Assembly (NCBI RefSeq): GCF_035046485.1
Contig: NC_085137.1
Location: 130,080,703-130,144,702, forward strand
Direction: 5' to 3'
DNA: 64,000 nt
Source of the DNA: Aedes albopictus
Lineage: Eukaryota; Arthropoda; Insecta; Diptera; Culicidae
In this document: positions 29,401-42,000 of the stretch, one piece after another
Position numbering within the stretch: the first letter of the stretch is position 1
How the letters are laid out: each line of letters starts with the position of its first letter
Translations under genes and position numbers: made by a program
The notes under the pieces: model-generated
What the model saw: only the letters and a program-made list of their open reading frames with translations
Databases searched by the model: none
What the model was told of the DNA's origin: nothing

Positions 29401-31106
29401 TTGAAAACGCAAATGGATAAAACAACTTTTTCGTCAGCATCGCCTCCGACTCTGAAAGTCGGTACTGTTTCCAGCATACTCAACAGCACACAAACTACGC
29501 AAAGCCTCTCCACGGTGCCGGCCGTTGTCGAGTTTCCTCGACAGCGGCTGGCACTGTGGGGCAATGCGTCCCACAGGTCAGTCCTAATCAACCACCAATT
29601 CTCACGGATGCTACTGCGAAATATTTTCCAGTTTCAGCATCTACAGCAGTTACCTCAAATATCCCAGTCGGGGGTTCAACGCCGGGCTTTATGTCGAGTG
29701 AAGATCTCTCGGTGGCCGCATCTGCGTTCTCCTTCAGCTTCCCGAGGCCAACTCTTCCAAGACGGGTGAATTTTATTCTGCAGTGGAATCTCAACGGTTA
29801 CAGAGCTCGCCTTTGTGATTTGGAGTTATTGGTCAACAACAGCCGGCCCTGGGTGCTTGCACTCCAGGAAACAAACAACATCTCAGCCGTCGAATTGAAT
29901 CGCACTCTAGGCGGTCAATACACATGGACAGTAGTATGGGACAAACATCAAATTCTCGCTCCAGTCGACTTTTTTATTCCATTTAGGTTCCATATGAACT
30001 ATGCAAAATTTCAGCGCAATCGGTGAAACTATAATTTAGCACAAACGGTTCTAAGTTTTCATAGGATTTACTATGGGAAAAGTAGCTGCTGCCTTGGCTA
30101 CTGCTGTTTCGGGGGGTGGTGATGCCACCCGCCACCCCATGCAGCAACGACAGCAGCAGTGCTGCTGATAAAACAAAACAAAAAGCCGTTCGTTGGATCA
30201 CTAATCGGTAATAAATCAATAACTTTTTCCACAAGCATCCAATCGTTTTGCGGTCTTCGAAGGAAAGTTTCATAAATTATTTTTCTACAAGAAACTTTGA
30301 TCGATTTGAATTAAGGAGACAAAGAGCGACCTCTGGGATTTTTTGTTTAAAAATGTAACTTTTCCCATAATAAATCCTATGGAAACTTAGAATCGCTTGC
30401 GCAAAATTATAGTTTCACCGATTGCGCTGAAATTTTGTACAGTTCATATGAGACCTAAATGGGATCTAAAAAGTCGACTGGAGCGAGGATTCATTATTTC
30501 CATACAAGCGTGTCTCATACTAATGGACAGTCAAGCGATTATCGTATCACCGTCACTCTGCTGCAATCGGTATTCGTCAAGGAATCCCTCATCGAGTCCT
30601 CGACATTCCTACCGACTGGCCCATCGTTGCTGTGCAACTGATTGGTTCTACTACTGTATCGGTAGCTTGCGCCTACCTGCCAGGCGGAAAAACGACAACC
30701 TTCACAATCAAATTCAAAGCTACATCCGAGCACTCCCAGAACCACGGCTATTTCTTGGAGACCTTAATGGTCCTCATCCAATTTGGGGTTCCCCCCGATC
30801 GGATGCACGTGGAACCAACCTGGTTGATGTCTTCAAAGCAGAAGATATGTTTGTCCTCAATGATGGAGCCCCAACCTTCTACAACGGGCATTTCTCCAGT
30901 CAAATTGACGTACCAGCGGCTTCCGGTTGCTTTGCTCGGAACCTGCAATGGAGCGCTAGCTCTGACCTACGAAAAAGCAGACTGGGTGGAATATGACACG
31001 CGAATCCGAGCACCATTGCGAAATCGTTCTCCAGAAAGCATCTCCGAACTCACTTCGACTATCTACGAAGCCGCCAAGCACTCCATCCCACGAACAAGCT
31101 CCAATC
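29401..31106 (+). pseudogene. LINE ORF2 endonuclease region (APE type)
   Basis: Leader residues are followed by NFILQWNLNGYRARLCDLEL and LALQETN (about 29769-29880), the N-terminal motifs of apurinic-like endonucleases that nick target DNA. After the insertion at 29955-30487, the domain resumes with AYLPGGK (about 30668). It then has the catalytic-type LFLGDLNGPHPIWGS (about 30750-30795) and FYNGHFSSQIDVP. Frames shift several times (29.5-29.6, 30.6-30.8 and 30.97 kb). The region ends at the hAT-type MITE at 31107. Confidence 0.8.
29955..30487. mobile_element. ~530-bp MITE with ~90-bp inverted arms
   Basis: The left arm starts CTCGCTCCAGTCGACTTTTT and the right arm ends with its complement. 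Similarity continues about 90 bp inward (CAGCGCAATCGGTGAAACTA on both arms in opposite orientation). The centre carries CAGCAGCAGTGCTGCTG. A target duplication was not clear. It interrupts the endonuclease domain. Confidence 0.8.
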
Positions 31107-31597
31107 TAGAGATGGGCGAATCGTTCGCGAACGGTTCAAAAGAACTAGTTCTTTGGAAAGAATGACTGAACTGTCGTTCGTTTGAAAAGAACGGTAGTTC
31201 TCCGTTCTCTTAAAATCGGAAAAATTGAATGTCCCTCAGAACCGTTTATTCTTCTTTTCCAAAGAACGAAGATTGGTTTCTGAAAGACAGTTCTCCGATG
31301 ACATGCAGCCGGTCAAAGAACGACATTTGAGAAATGACTGGTGAATGCACAAGATCACAAATCTTATATGTTGGCGGAGTTGGGTTTACAAAACATAAAA
31401 TGGTTCCTGTGATTACGTAATTATAATTATTTTAAGACGTTAAATAACGACTTGGCTAGTAGATCTTTAGATTAACATTAGATTAAGCAAACAACGAAAA
31501 AATCTGCTGAACGGTAGAACGGTTCACGAGAACTAGTTCTTTCTAAAGAACTGTTCAAATGAGAACGACTCTTTTAAAAGAATTGTTTTACCCATCT
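31107..31597. mobile_element. hAT-type MITE (491 bp)
   Basis: Ends carry AGAGATGGGC and its inverted partner CCCATCT. The 8-bp duplication CTCCAATC flanks both sides (31099-31106 and 31598-31605). The interior repeats GAACTAGTTCTTT and GAACGGTT words. No transposase. It separates endonuclease from reverse transcriptase in the LINE. Confidence 0.88.
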
Positions 31598-31605
31598 CTC
31601 CAATC

Positions 31606-32300
31606 CTGGACGTAAAGCTACACGTTGGTAGTCTGATAAAACCAAAGCAGCTGTCAAGGCAAGACGGAAAACACTTCGCAGACTTCGACGCCTCCCATTG
31701 AATCACCCCGAAAGGGATTCGGCGATGCAATTGTACAGGAAGCTGAACAACGATTGCAAGCAAATTATCTTCGAAGCCAAAAACGCAAATTGGAAAGAAT
31801 TCCTCGAAAGCATGAATGTATCACAAACCTCAGCAGAGCTCTGGAATCGCATTAATGCCTTAGACGGGAAACGGAAATTTACGCCACTCACACTACATGT
31901 GCAGGATTCTGTTGTGATCGATCCAAACGATGTTGCCAACGAGCTTGGCAAATATTTCTCAAGTCTTTCCGCCATCGATGGATATGAAAGTAGTTTCAAG
32001 AACGCTGTCAACCCATCCACAATATCCATTGGAAGCTTCATCGATCCTTCGCACACTGCAGACCCAGCGTTGGACCAGCCATTCTCATCCAGAGAGATGG
32101 CCTTTGCCCTTGCACACAGTAGTGGCAAATCAGCAGGTCCTGATGAGATAGGATATCCTCTATTGAAAAACTTACCGAGCGTAGGTAAGCTTGCCCTTCT
32201 AAACCTGTATAACAACATCTGGCTCAACGACGCGTTTCCGGACATCTGGAGAGAAAGCCTAGTAGTTCCAATTCCCAAGGCAAATACCCCCACTCGTGAC
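31606..32300 (+). pseudogene. LINE reverse transcriptase N-terminal part
   Basis: The frame at 31698-32300 carries KSAGPDEIGYPLLKNL and the W+ESLVVPIPKANTPTRDPS segment that precedes the RPIS block in LINE reverse transcriptases. The sequence then leaves LINE homology at about 32305. The fingers and palm blocks, including the catalytic aspartate pair, are missing. Confidence 0.82.
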
Positions 32301-32304
32301 CCAT

Positions 32305-32555
32305 CCCGGGTAGAGGAAAAGAGCTCAATAATGGCATATTTTGATTTTGGGATCAAAATGTGATATTGGTTTGATTGACATAAGAGATAAAAGATCTAAA
32401 AATAATATCTGAAATTTACTCCTGGAATATCATCATCAGATCATACTTGGATCTTCTAAGATCTAACCAATAGCAGCGAGCTATTCGCTTGATCTTAAAA
32501 TATCAAATCCATATCTCGTCCGCATAGATCAAACAATTGGAAAATCCGATTCCAG
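32305..32555. other. Non-LINE filler at an internal deletion
   Basis: About 250 AT-rich bases with repeated GATCTTAAAATAT/AAGATCTAA words replace the central reverse transcriptase. Inverted ends or a target duplication were not found, so I cannot say whether this is an insertion or recombination scar. Confidence 0.5.
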
Positions 32556-33795
32556 GTGGCTCACGCCATCATCGATAGTCGGCTCGTATACGGACTCGAA
32601 ATTACCAGCATTGCCATCAACAGGTTGATTCAAGTCTTCAGTCCCGTCTACAGTTCATATGTTCGACTGATCTCCGGACTACTACCCTCAACTCTGGCAG
32701 ATTCTTCCTGCGTAGAGGCTGGTCTGCTACCGTTCCAGATATTTATCCTCGCAGCTCTTTGCATCAAGAGTGCGACCTTCTCCAACAAGAACACGAGCGA
32801 TGGCAGGGTCTTTCTTCTCATCGAGGGGAACAGAGCTCTAAACACAGTAGCCAACACGGATCTCCCTCCAGTTGCAAAGCTCCACTGGCTTGGAGACAGG
32901 AGTTGGCATTCCGTACCGCCGAAAATTGACAATCGGATAAAAAACAGTTTCTCCGCCGGCTGTAACTCTGCTGCTCTACGAAGGTCGGTCGCTGAACTTT
33001 TGCGTGTCTCCTACCCAAACTTTGCTCACCGGTTTTCTGATGGATCGCTCTCCCATCTTGGAGTTTGGATAGGTGTATCAGGCGACATCCCGCCGGTCAG
33101 CATGAGTCTTCCTCCACAGTGCTCAGTTTTCTCTGCTGAAGCAGCAGCAGCCTTCATCGCTGCTACCACGCCATCTGACCGCCCGATACTGGTTCTGACC
33201 GATTCTGCGAGCGTCATATCGGCGCTTTAATCTGATACACCGACACACCCCTGGATCCAGGGTATACTTATGAACGCTCCAGCTGATACCGTGTTCACGT
33301 GGATCCCTGGACACTGCGGTGTTCCGGGAAATGAAAAGGCCAATCATCTCGCTGGCTCCGGTCACGCCCGTGAACGACACACTGACAGCATCCCGCTCAT
33401 AGATCTTAAACGATGGATCAAATCCAGCTTCCGTCAGCACTGGGGTAACCTATGGAGCCAATCAAGAACTGCTTTCCTGCGGAAAATAAAAGACACGGTT
33501 GAACCATGGACTGATTTGCCAGTGCTCAAAGACCAGAGAGTAATCTCTCGATTGCGAACCGGGCACACACTTCTATCACACAACATGGGAGGTGGTCCGT
33601 TCCGCAAGGAGTGTGAAGTGTGCCACATCCCAGCCACAGTAGAACATGTTCTTTGCGTGTGTCCCATCTACGAAGGCAAAACGTCGACTCCACAACATCG
33701 CTGGGAATATTGGAGTAGTCCTACGGGACGATTCGGATACCATCAAAACACTATTTAAGTTTCTCCACGCTTGTAACCTGTATGAATTCATTTGA
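32556..33795 (+). pseudogene. LINE ORF2 C-terminus with RNase H
   Basis: The frame from 32556 starts AHAIIDSRLVYGLEI (thumb region) and reaches an RNase H core: FSDGSLSHLG, then SAEAAAAFIAA and LVLTDSASVISAL. It meets a stop at 33230. The frame from 33270 continues with FTWIPGHCGVPGNEKANHLA and a C-rich CEVCHIPATVEHVLCVCPIY tail. A last frameshift near 33690 leads to LFKFLHACNLYEFI and a stop at 33793-33795. RNase H removes template RNA during integration. Confidence 0.85.
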
Positions 33796-33885
33796 CAGCT
33801 CTCTCAGTCGTTCATTAATTTAGTGTGTTGAACTAACATTAAAAGTTAAAAAACACAATAATAAAGAATAAAAAAATATATATAT

Positions 33886-36446
33886 ATTGGAAACTTTTCT
33901 TAAACCCTGTAAGCGTTGGTTTCTGCTTTAGGGCCAACGGCAGATGATTCCATACTGATGCTCCACTGATGAGGACACTCTTCCCGCTAGAAGTTGTATG
34001 ATGTGGCAGGACGAAGGAGAGTGTTCGGTTGTTCGTCCCTGGTTGAAGGTGCTGAAGCAGATACGATGGTAGTTCACGGAGGTAACCGCGTCGCAGAAAG
34101 CAGCAGACACGAAGTCTGTAGTTGTCTATGAGTTCCCTTCCCAGTACATATAGTATGGCGTATCTCTTCTGTGGTATCACGTCGGCGAAGTCCGTACACA
34201 AAGCGTACGGCCGATTTGAAGTTTCGATGTAGCTGCTGCTTTAGTGCTTCACTCAATCCCGAGTAATGAATATACAACATCGCAGTATGTATACAGTGGT
34301 ACGATGACAGCTTGGACGAGTTTTTTTCCGGGTGGTGAACGACAACACACTCTGAAATCGACGGAAAGTTCGCAGAGTGCAGTAGACCTTTTTTACCACA
34401 TCGTTGACTTGGTCTGTCCAGCATAGTCTTTTGTCCATAGCAAGACCCAGATTGGTAACCTTATCGGAAAGCTGAATGGGTTCTCCACAGAAGACAATAT
34501 CGTTCTGAGGGATGACATTGCCTTCCCTACTAAACACAATTGCCTGGGTTTTCTTAGGATTCGGTGTGAGTATATTGAGATGGGTCCAAACTTCAATAGA
34601 TGTCAGGTCTTGGTTGATGATGACTACAAGTCTATCAACCTGATTGATAGGGCCAGAAACGTAAATTTGGAGATCATGGGCTTAAAGCTGGTATTTGCAT
34701 TTCAGGACACTCGGTAGACTGTTGATAAACAAGCTGAACAGCATGGCACTCAAACACGATCCTTGGGGTGTTCCATCGAATAGCGGCAGATCCTCTGACG
34801 TGCCGTCGCCGTGCTTTACAGCTTGTCTTCGTTGGCTCAAAAACGACGAGATCAGGTCACAGGCCGCCGGAGAAAATCCAAATTCTCGGCGCAGAATTCG
34901 ATGCTTTACGCAGTTAAAAGCTAACGAGAAATCGATTAAAACCATTACGGTGCACTGTGCAGTTTTGATTGTCGAGATGTTGGTAGATGTTGTGAGTGAC
35001 CTCCGCAAGTGCTGTGGTGGTGCTATATCCCCGCCTGTACCCAGATTAATGTGTGGCCAGTAGATGAGGATTGGAGACGTCTAGATGGTAGGATATCTGC
35101 GTAAGCAATATCTTTTCGAGGATTTTTGAGATCGATGGCAGGACGCTGATTGGGCGGAAATCTTTAGGGGATGTTGGATTACCTGATTTTGGAATTGGTG
35201 TTACGACAGCTTTTTTACAGCAAGATGGAAAGGACTTTTCTGCGATCGATGATGCGTTGAATATGTGGGTTAGAAGCGGCAGTATGAAGGGACTAAGCAT
35301 TTTCACGAAGGAGATTGGTAGATGATCGCTTCCAGTAACATTTGAACTTATCTCGAACATTCTTCTTGCTACTTCATCTACGCAGGTGGGTTGGAAGCTG
35401 AATTCTTCATTAATGTGGGGAGGTGCTGCCTCCTGAGTTACTGGAACCGTTGTATTGCGACAATTCGGGAGTGCAAGGTGCCCCTCCGTGAAGAACTGGT
35501 TGAGCTGATGGGCGTTGATATTGTTGGATGGTGCAGTTTTCTTCTCGTTGTTGTGTACTCCTTCCCTACGTAAATTACTCCAGAGCTGTTTGGCAGGAAG
35601 GTCAGCAGAGAAGTTTCTAGCGGCGTATTGCTTCTTGGCATTGGTGACCAGAGTCTTTGCGCGATCACGGGCACGTTCGTACTCTCTCCACTGATTGCTA
35701 TTTCTGGTTCGGTTGGGATTACGAGCGTATAGCGCGTACGCGAGGTCTCTAACGGCGATAGCTTGTTCGATGTCACGAGTTATCCAAGGTGTGCGTTTAT
35801 CGCGAACTTGAATAAGTCTTTCCGGGGCATGTGTTTCCAGAAGGGACTGCAATTTTGCTGTTTTTAATTCAACTTTTTGATTGACATCGTTTGTTTCGTA
35901 GACGTCTTGAAGGTCGATTGCTTGGAAGTCAGCTTGCAATCGGACGATGTCGATTTCGCGCATATTCCGAACTTTCATCGTTTGGGGTGCGGCTGGGGGG
36001 ACATGGATGTCTGCAATCAGGTATACAACCTCATGGTCGGAGATGGAGCTTCCGTACTGTGTCTTAGACGTACGGATCGAAGACGGGGAATCAGTAACCA
36101 GAAGGTCGATGGTTGTAGCACTTTGTTCGGTTATCCGTGTTGCGGCTGTTGGTAGAATGGTGAGATTGAAGAAAGAATGGACTCGAGCAAGGGCCTCCGC
36201 ATTGCCTCCGCTGAGTTGATTTGCTGCAACGTTAATGTTGTAATCGCCAACCAAATAGATTCTGTCGAAGTCGAAATCTTGAAGGTCAAGCAGAAGTTTC
36301 TCATAATCTGATATTTTGTTTCTCATTTCGAATAATTTTATCAATTGATGATTAAGTTCAAGATAGTCAAGCCTTAAAACTAGGGTATATGGATCATTCC
36401 TTGGCCTAATTTGCAAACCGCCTTGACAATTGTGACCATAACTCAT
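33886..36446 (-). pseudogene. CR1/Jockey-like LINE ORF2, 5'-truncated
   Basis: Reading the minus strand from 36446, the endonuclease C-terminal half comes first (IYLVGDYNINVA, then SISDHEVVYLIADIH). A linker and the reverse transcriptase start follow (VVTPIPKSGNPTSPKDFRPI). The 466-codon frame ends at 35046. Frame changes then lead to VLIDFSLAFNCVKH and GTPQGSCLSAMLFSLFIN (34682-35008). The catalytic YADD position reads stop-A-H-D near 34670-34685, so it is dead. Thumb and tail (SVWNHLPLALKQKPTLTGFK) reach about 33900. There is no RNase H. It meets the plus-strand LINE tail to tail at a short TA run. Confidence 0.87.
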
Positions 36447-37605
36447 GAATTAATAGCACTAGAAATAATATGTTGACCCTATTACGCACTCTAGGCAATG
36501 CATGTTTCACCAATTGGAAGTAAACGAACGTAAATATTCAAGAATTTACTTAACTAAGTTGAAAAGATTGGATGTGATGGTATGCAACGTTGGTCTATGG
36601 TACATAAATTGGCCTATTAGTGGATACAACGTTGGCCTATTGCTTTCCATGCACTAGAACCACTTATTATCTCATTTTTTCAATATTTCTGCTGAGGTAT
36701 TATCTCTGTTTGTTCACCAATCATACTTTCAAATTACATTTTCCGAGCCAAATTTTCAAAAAACTATAAATAAATCACTTAAACTAAAGTTCTTTCTTTT
36801 TAAGTCACGAAAACAATGCAACCCGATTATTGTATTATATTTTTACAGTCACCGCACACAAAATCTATCTTTCTGTTTGTTCTTTCTGGTTCTTACGCAA
36901 GCAATGTTGTTGGCGTCACTTTATCGGTGTTTTTGACGTCACTTTACTGATGGGCCAAGATTTGGGTACATAGTGAAAAAAATGTCCTCAATATTCGGCG
37001 CACATATAATTTGTAAAATAGTTTTTATTCGTTAAAAAACAAACATACAAATTTAAAATAGCATCTTTGACCGTCGCACCAAATGTTCAGTTATTGAAAA
37101 GGCAATTCGAAATATTCCAGAATCATGCCATTTATGATCATGTGTATAGACTACCCACTAAGCCGAAGAATCATGGAGTCTACAAAAGCTAAACAAAGTG
37201 ACATTTTCATACAATTTTAATACTCCAAAGTGCTAAAATTGAAACGAAATGTTACAGGTGTTTGGCGCAAAGCTTTTCCGATATCCAGTTCGGCGTGTTT
37301 GTTTGAGTTTTTGGTTAAATAAGATAGGCCGAACGAGGGGACTATGCCAACGAAGCATCCCGATACCCTATATTCTAAATATTTTTTCAAGACTATAGAA
37401 CTAGAACTAGATTCTCAGTTCAGTTCACTTGGCGAAGTAGAGCAAGCATCGTTGGGTTGAATGAACATTTTTAGACTGGCAACCAAACTGTAGCATTTCA
37501 ATATGACATTTTCTTCCTTTTCGTCTAGGTTCATTTATGAAGTTTATACAGGCAGTCGACTTGTTTACTGTATAGGAGATTTGACCTTCTTCAATTTATA
37601 GGCTG
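36447..37605. other. AT-rich unassigned sequence
   Basis: No gene or repeat recognised. Confidence 0.5.
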
Positions 37606-37875
37606 CACAGATAAAAATAATGAGATTTACACGTCATGTAAACTTCATTTTAGTCATGTAAACTTAGTGTTATGATGGTTTACATGATATATCATGTAAA
37701 TTTGTGTTATATGTCATGTAAACTCTCAGAGTCGTGCTGAAATCCATGACATATAATGGAAGTTTACATGATATTTCATGAACTTTACATGATATGTCAT
37801 GTAAACTTTTATGATATCCCACGCTCCAATCATGTGCATCATATGTCACAGAATTTTACACTTTTTTCGATCTGT
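37606..37875. mobile_element. MITE-like element with internal CATGTAAA repeats
   Basis: CACAGATAAAAA at the left and TTTTTTCGATCTGT at the right are imperfect inverted ends. The interior has CATGTAAACTT or its complement at least seven times (37635-37805) plus TATGTCATGTAAACT. Target duplication not identified. Confidence 0.5.
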
Positions 37876-38216
37876 TTGTTCTTTCTAACGATGTAACGTT
37901 ACAGAATTAGTTGGCGACCAATCTATTAATTCCATCTAGTGTTTGTCCTTCATAGGCTGTTCTTTTGATTTACACTGTTATAGAACTGTTTGGTTACCAT
38001 GTTGTTTATTGGAAATTGCTGCTTTTGTATGAAGAAGTTTTGCCCTTCTTCAATTGCATCAAGTTGCATCGTTGCAAACTTGATTAGCGAAACTATTAAC
38101 TTTGTCTGATATGTTTCTTTTTTTAATGTGTTGTTCTTTCAACAAAGCCTGTTACAGAAATGTTTAAATAACAAACTGTAAATTTCACTCTTAGATATTT
38201 GCCCTTCTTCTAGCAA

Positions 38217-38382
38217 GGGGTGATACACAAATTATGTCACGCAAAAATCGACCTTTTTCAACCCCCTCTCCCCCCTATGCCACACTTTTTGTATGGGACC
38301 TCAATATTTTTTGTAAGAGTCGTCACGCTCAGCAAAGCCCCCCCTCCCCCCTAAAAGCGTGACATTATTTGTGTACGGCCCC
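38217..38382. mobile_element. MITE with CAA target duplication
   Basis: Left end GGGGTGATACACAAATTATG, right end with the matching inverted ACACAAATAATGTCACGC block. CAA flanks both sides (38214-38216 and 38383-38385). The C-rich interior runs are like those in the 352-520 element. Confidence 0.82.
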
Positions 38383-38697
38383 CAACAGGCTGTTTTCAGT
38401 CTTTGATCTAGCCTGATGACTAGTTTAGCTTAATAATAATCGGGTTCCTCTATTTTATCCAGATTATTGCATAATCTGAATCAACCATTACCAATTATAG
38501 TCACCCAGGAAATAAAAAAAAAGCCTCATGTAATGATCCTCGGTTGGACTAAGAATTAAACCTCCTGTCTGGATTTGCATGCAGAAGTAGTAACTATGTA
38601 CATGACTTAATATAGACCATATGGTATAAAGCCCCTACCATGCAAAGTTCGCTAGTTTGCATGAGGTGTCATTCAAGCCAATGGAGGTAGACGGCCT

Positions 38698-38869
38698 AAG
38701 TAACACACTCATCACAGAAGAGTCATGGCAGCGCAGAGTTATGTTGCGCAGAAGTTATTGTAATTTACTTATAACATATAAAAACTTACTTGCTAGAAGT
38801 AAGTCACAATTACTTCTGTACAACAAAACCCTGTGCCACCATCACTCTTCTGTGACAAGTGTGTTACTT
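38698..38869. mobile_element. 172-bp inverted-repeat MITE
   Basis: AAGTAACACACT then CACAGAAGAGT begins the left arm. The right arm (about 38831-38869) is the complement with a few mismatches over about 39 bp. The interior has TTACTTCTGTACAAC/AGAAGTTATTG motifs. No clear target duplication. Confidence 0.8.
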
Positions 38870-38871
38870 GA

Positions 38872-39058
38872 GGGTAAATACATTTCCGGTAAATAGTACA
38901 TTTCGGCAAACGGTTTTCCGGTAAATAGTACATTCCGATAAATGGTACATTCCGGTAAATGGTACATTCCGGTAAATGGTACATTCCGGTAAATGGTTTT
39001 CCGGTAAATGGCATTCCGGGTATTGGTTTTCCGGGTAATGGTTTTCCACGTAATGGTA
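38872..39058. repeat. 18-bp minisatellite
   Basis: About ten copies of a GGTAAATGGTACATTCCG-type unit, becoming GTAATGGTTTTCC near the right end. Some units carry GGTTTT in place of GGTACA. Because 18 is a multiple of three, minus-strand frames stay open, but they are repeats of no known protein. Confidence 0.88.
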
Positions 39059-39079
39059 TAGAATCGAACCATCCCCAAC

Positions 39080-42000
39080 GGATGATTTCAAACAAGTCAT
39101 CGCATACTGTACTTCAAAAGGCCTTCCGCTAATTGTTGGCAGTAATGCTAATGCTCACCATATAATCTGGGGCAGCTCAGACATCAATTTGAGAGGCTCC
39201 AGTTTGATGGAATACTTAAGTAGTACAGATCTTGGATTACTTAACATAGGCAACCGCCCAACCTTCATGGTATCTGCTAGAGAGGAAATGTTAGACATAA
39301 CGCTTTGCTCTTGTACAATTAGTCACGAGCTGACCAATTGGCTTGTGTCAGATGAAGAACTTTTATCTGACCATCGCTACATCTTTTTTGAACATTTAAA
39401 TGTTACTTCGCAAACATTGCGTTTCAGGAATCCCTGGTCGACAAACTGGGATCTTTTTACTGATTTGGTTGCGGCCAAATTTCATGGATACTCACCATCC
39501 ATTGACACTCCAAGTGATTTAGATGATGCCGTTGATACTACAACGGCCTTCATCATGGAAGCTTTTGAAGAAGCATGCCCTCTACGGTCTGTGAAGATCA
39601 CAAGAGGAACCCCTTGGTGGAACTCTGATCTGGCGAAACTCAGGAAACAATGTAGAAAGAGTTGGAACAGACGATGTTCGGCTGGTTCGGAGGATTTCAG
39701 GTCGGCTCGCAAGGTCTACAGGAAAGCTCTTCGATCTGCTGAACGATCCGACTGGAAAAACCTTTGTACAAATGTTTCCAGTTTGAGTGAAGTCAGTCGG
39801 TTTAATAAAATCCTTGCGAAATCTAAGGATTTGCGAGTGAGCGAACTTCGCTTGCCAAATGGCGATCTGACTTCCGCTGATGAGGAAGTTCTGGAATGCT
39901 TATTCAGCACACACTTTCCTGGATGTGTGGATATTACATCTTCGGATGACCCTGATGCCTTTTCTTGTAGTTACGATTCCCTGGCTTCGGCTCGGAGTAT
40001 GGTAACTATATAATCGATTGAGTGGGCACTTAATAGCTTCGCTCCTTTCAAATCTCCTGGGACAGATGGGATTTATCCTATTTTGCTTCAGAAGGGATTT
40101 GATCATTTCAAACATGTTTTGAAAAAATACTTGTTTGCAGTTTTGCTACAGGGTATATTCCCAAATCCTGGCGGGATATTACTGTGAAGTTTATTCCGAA
40201 AGTGGGTCGTGCGTCGTATGAAGAAGCAAAGAGTTTCAGACCTATCAGTTTGACCTCTTTTCTTCTGAAATGCTTAGAACGCATTGTGGATCATCACATC
40301 CGTGATGTTCATCTGGCCAACGTGCCTCTTCATGTGAACCAACATGCCTACCAATCTGGTAAGTCCACTGTGACTCTTTTACACAAGGTTGTTTACGATA
40401 TCGAGAAAGCATTCGCTCAAAAGCAATCTTGTTTGGGTGTTTTCTTAGATATCGAGGGTGCCTTCCGATGCCATATTGGAAGCCGCACGGAGTCATGGTA
40501 TATCTCCAATGATCTCCAATTGGATTCATCAAATGCTCAAAAACCGATATCTCTTCTCGACATTGCGTCTAGCAGGCATTAGGAAATTGAGTGTTTGTGG
40601 ATGCCCCCAAGGGGGAGTCTTGACACCGCTTTTGTGGAATCTCGTCGCAGATACGCCATTGAGGCAACTCAATAATAGCGGTTTTCCTACTTATGGTTTT
40701 GCCGACGACTACCTAGCATTGTTAGTTGGTATGTGTATGTGTAAAGCGCCCTTCAGGTAGTTGAGGGTTGGTGTCGCCAATATGGCCTATCTTTAAATCT
40801 GAGTAAAACATCTATTGTTCTTTTTACGGAAAGGCGAAACCGTAATGGCGTTCGACCTTTGCGTCTCTTTGATTCTGAAATCGATGTGACTGAACAGGTA
40901 AAGTACGTTGGAGTCATTCTTGATTCCAAGCTTTCCTGGACACCTCACATTGAGTTCGAAATCAAGAAAGCTTGTATGGCCTTCGGGCAATGCTGGCGAA
41001 CCTTTGGTACACCTTGGGGTTTTAAACCTAAGTATATCAAATGGATCTACACAACTGTTGTTCGGCCAATATTGGCCTATGGATGTCTTGTGTGGTGGCA
41101 AAAGGGCGAAATGAGAACGATCCAATCAAAGTTAGGCCATCTCCAAAGGATGTGCTTAATGGCGATGTCTGGAGCGTTCTTCTCAACTCCCAGCGCTTGA
41201 AGTTCTCTTTGACGTTGCTCCACAACACATTCATCTCAAACAAGAAGCAATTTCTTGCACTTACCGTCTACGGGTACTCGGTCTACTAGAGGTAACTCCT
41301 GTGAACCGAACATCAACACACACCTCGTTGTTTCCACTTTTGGTGGATTGGGACAAAATTGTCCTTGCTCCAAGTGATCTTACAATTGCTTGAAATTGTC
41401 CATATAGGACATTTTCCACGAAATTCCCTTCCGGGGAAGAGTGGACATCTGGATATCTGGAAAGAAGTATTTCAGACGGCATCGTATGTTACACTGATGG
41501 CTCCCTTCTCGAAGGTCGAGCAGGTGCTGGTGTTTATTCTCGTGAGCTAAAGCTGTATCTGTCTTACTCACTTGGTAGACACTGCACCGTTTTTCAGGCC
41601 GAAATCTTTGCTCTTATATGCGGAGTGCAATCAGCACTTCAGCAGCACGTAATGGGCAAAGTAATATACTTCTGTTCAGATAGCCAGGCTGCTATGAAAG
41701 CACTTGCTTCGGCCAACTCCAGGTCGAAGATAGTTATCGCTTGTCGAACTGAAATCGAGGAGCTGAATTCAGCAAACGCTGTTCACCTTGTATGGGTACC
41801 TGGCCATTCTTCCATCGCTGGAAATGAATTGGCTGATGAGTTAGCTCGCACTGGAGCAGCACATGACTTCATTGGCCCTGAGCCAGCTATTCTGATATCG
41901 AAGTGTCGGGTAAATCTTCAGATTCACACCTGGGCTGCCACTCAACACAGACAATACTGGAATAGTTTGGAGTTATGTCGTCAAACCAAATTGTATTGTA

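Larger units (their letters stand above)
27514..33885 (+). mobile_element. LINE with RNase H (I/Loa-like), riddled with insertions
   Basis: Plus-strand remnants of both LINE frames are in order: ORF1 with a zinc knuckle, then endonuclease, reverse transcriptase N-terminus and RNase H. The start is placed at an initiator-like CTCAGTCATTCG (about 27511), and the end at an A-rich/TA tail near 33885. Five MITEs interrupt it, and the central reverse transcriptase is missing. Presence of RNase H excludes CR1/Jockey types that lack it; I versus Loa cannot be decided by eye. Confidence 0.85.

Noticed and set aside
31703..32356. 217-codon minus-strand frame
   Set aside because: It is antisense to the LINE reverse transcriptase, whose motifs are on the plus strand.
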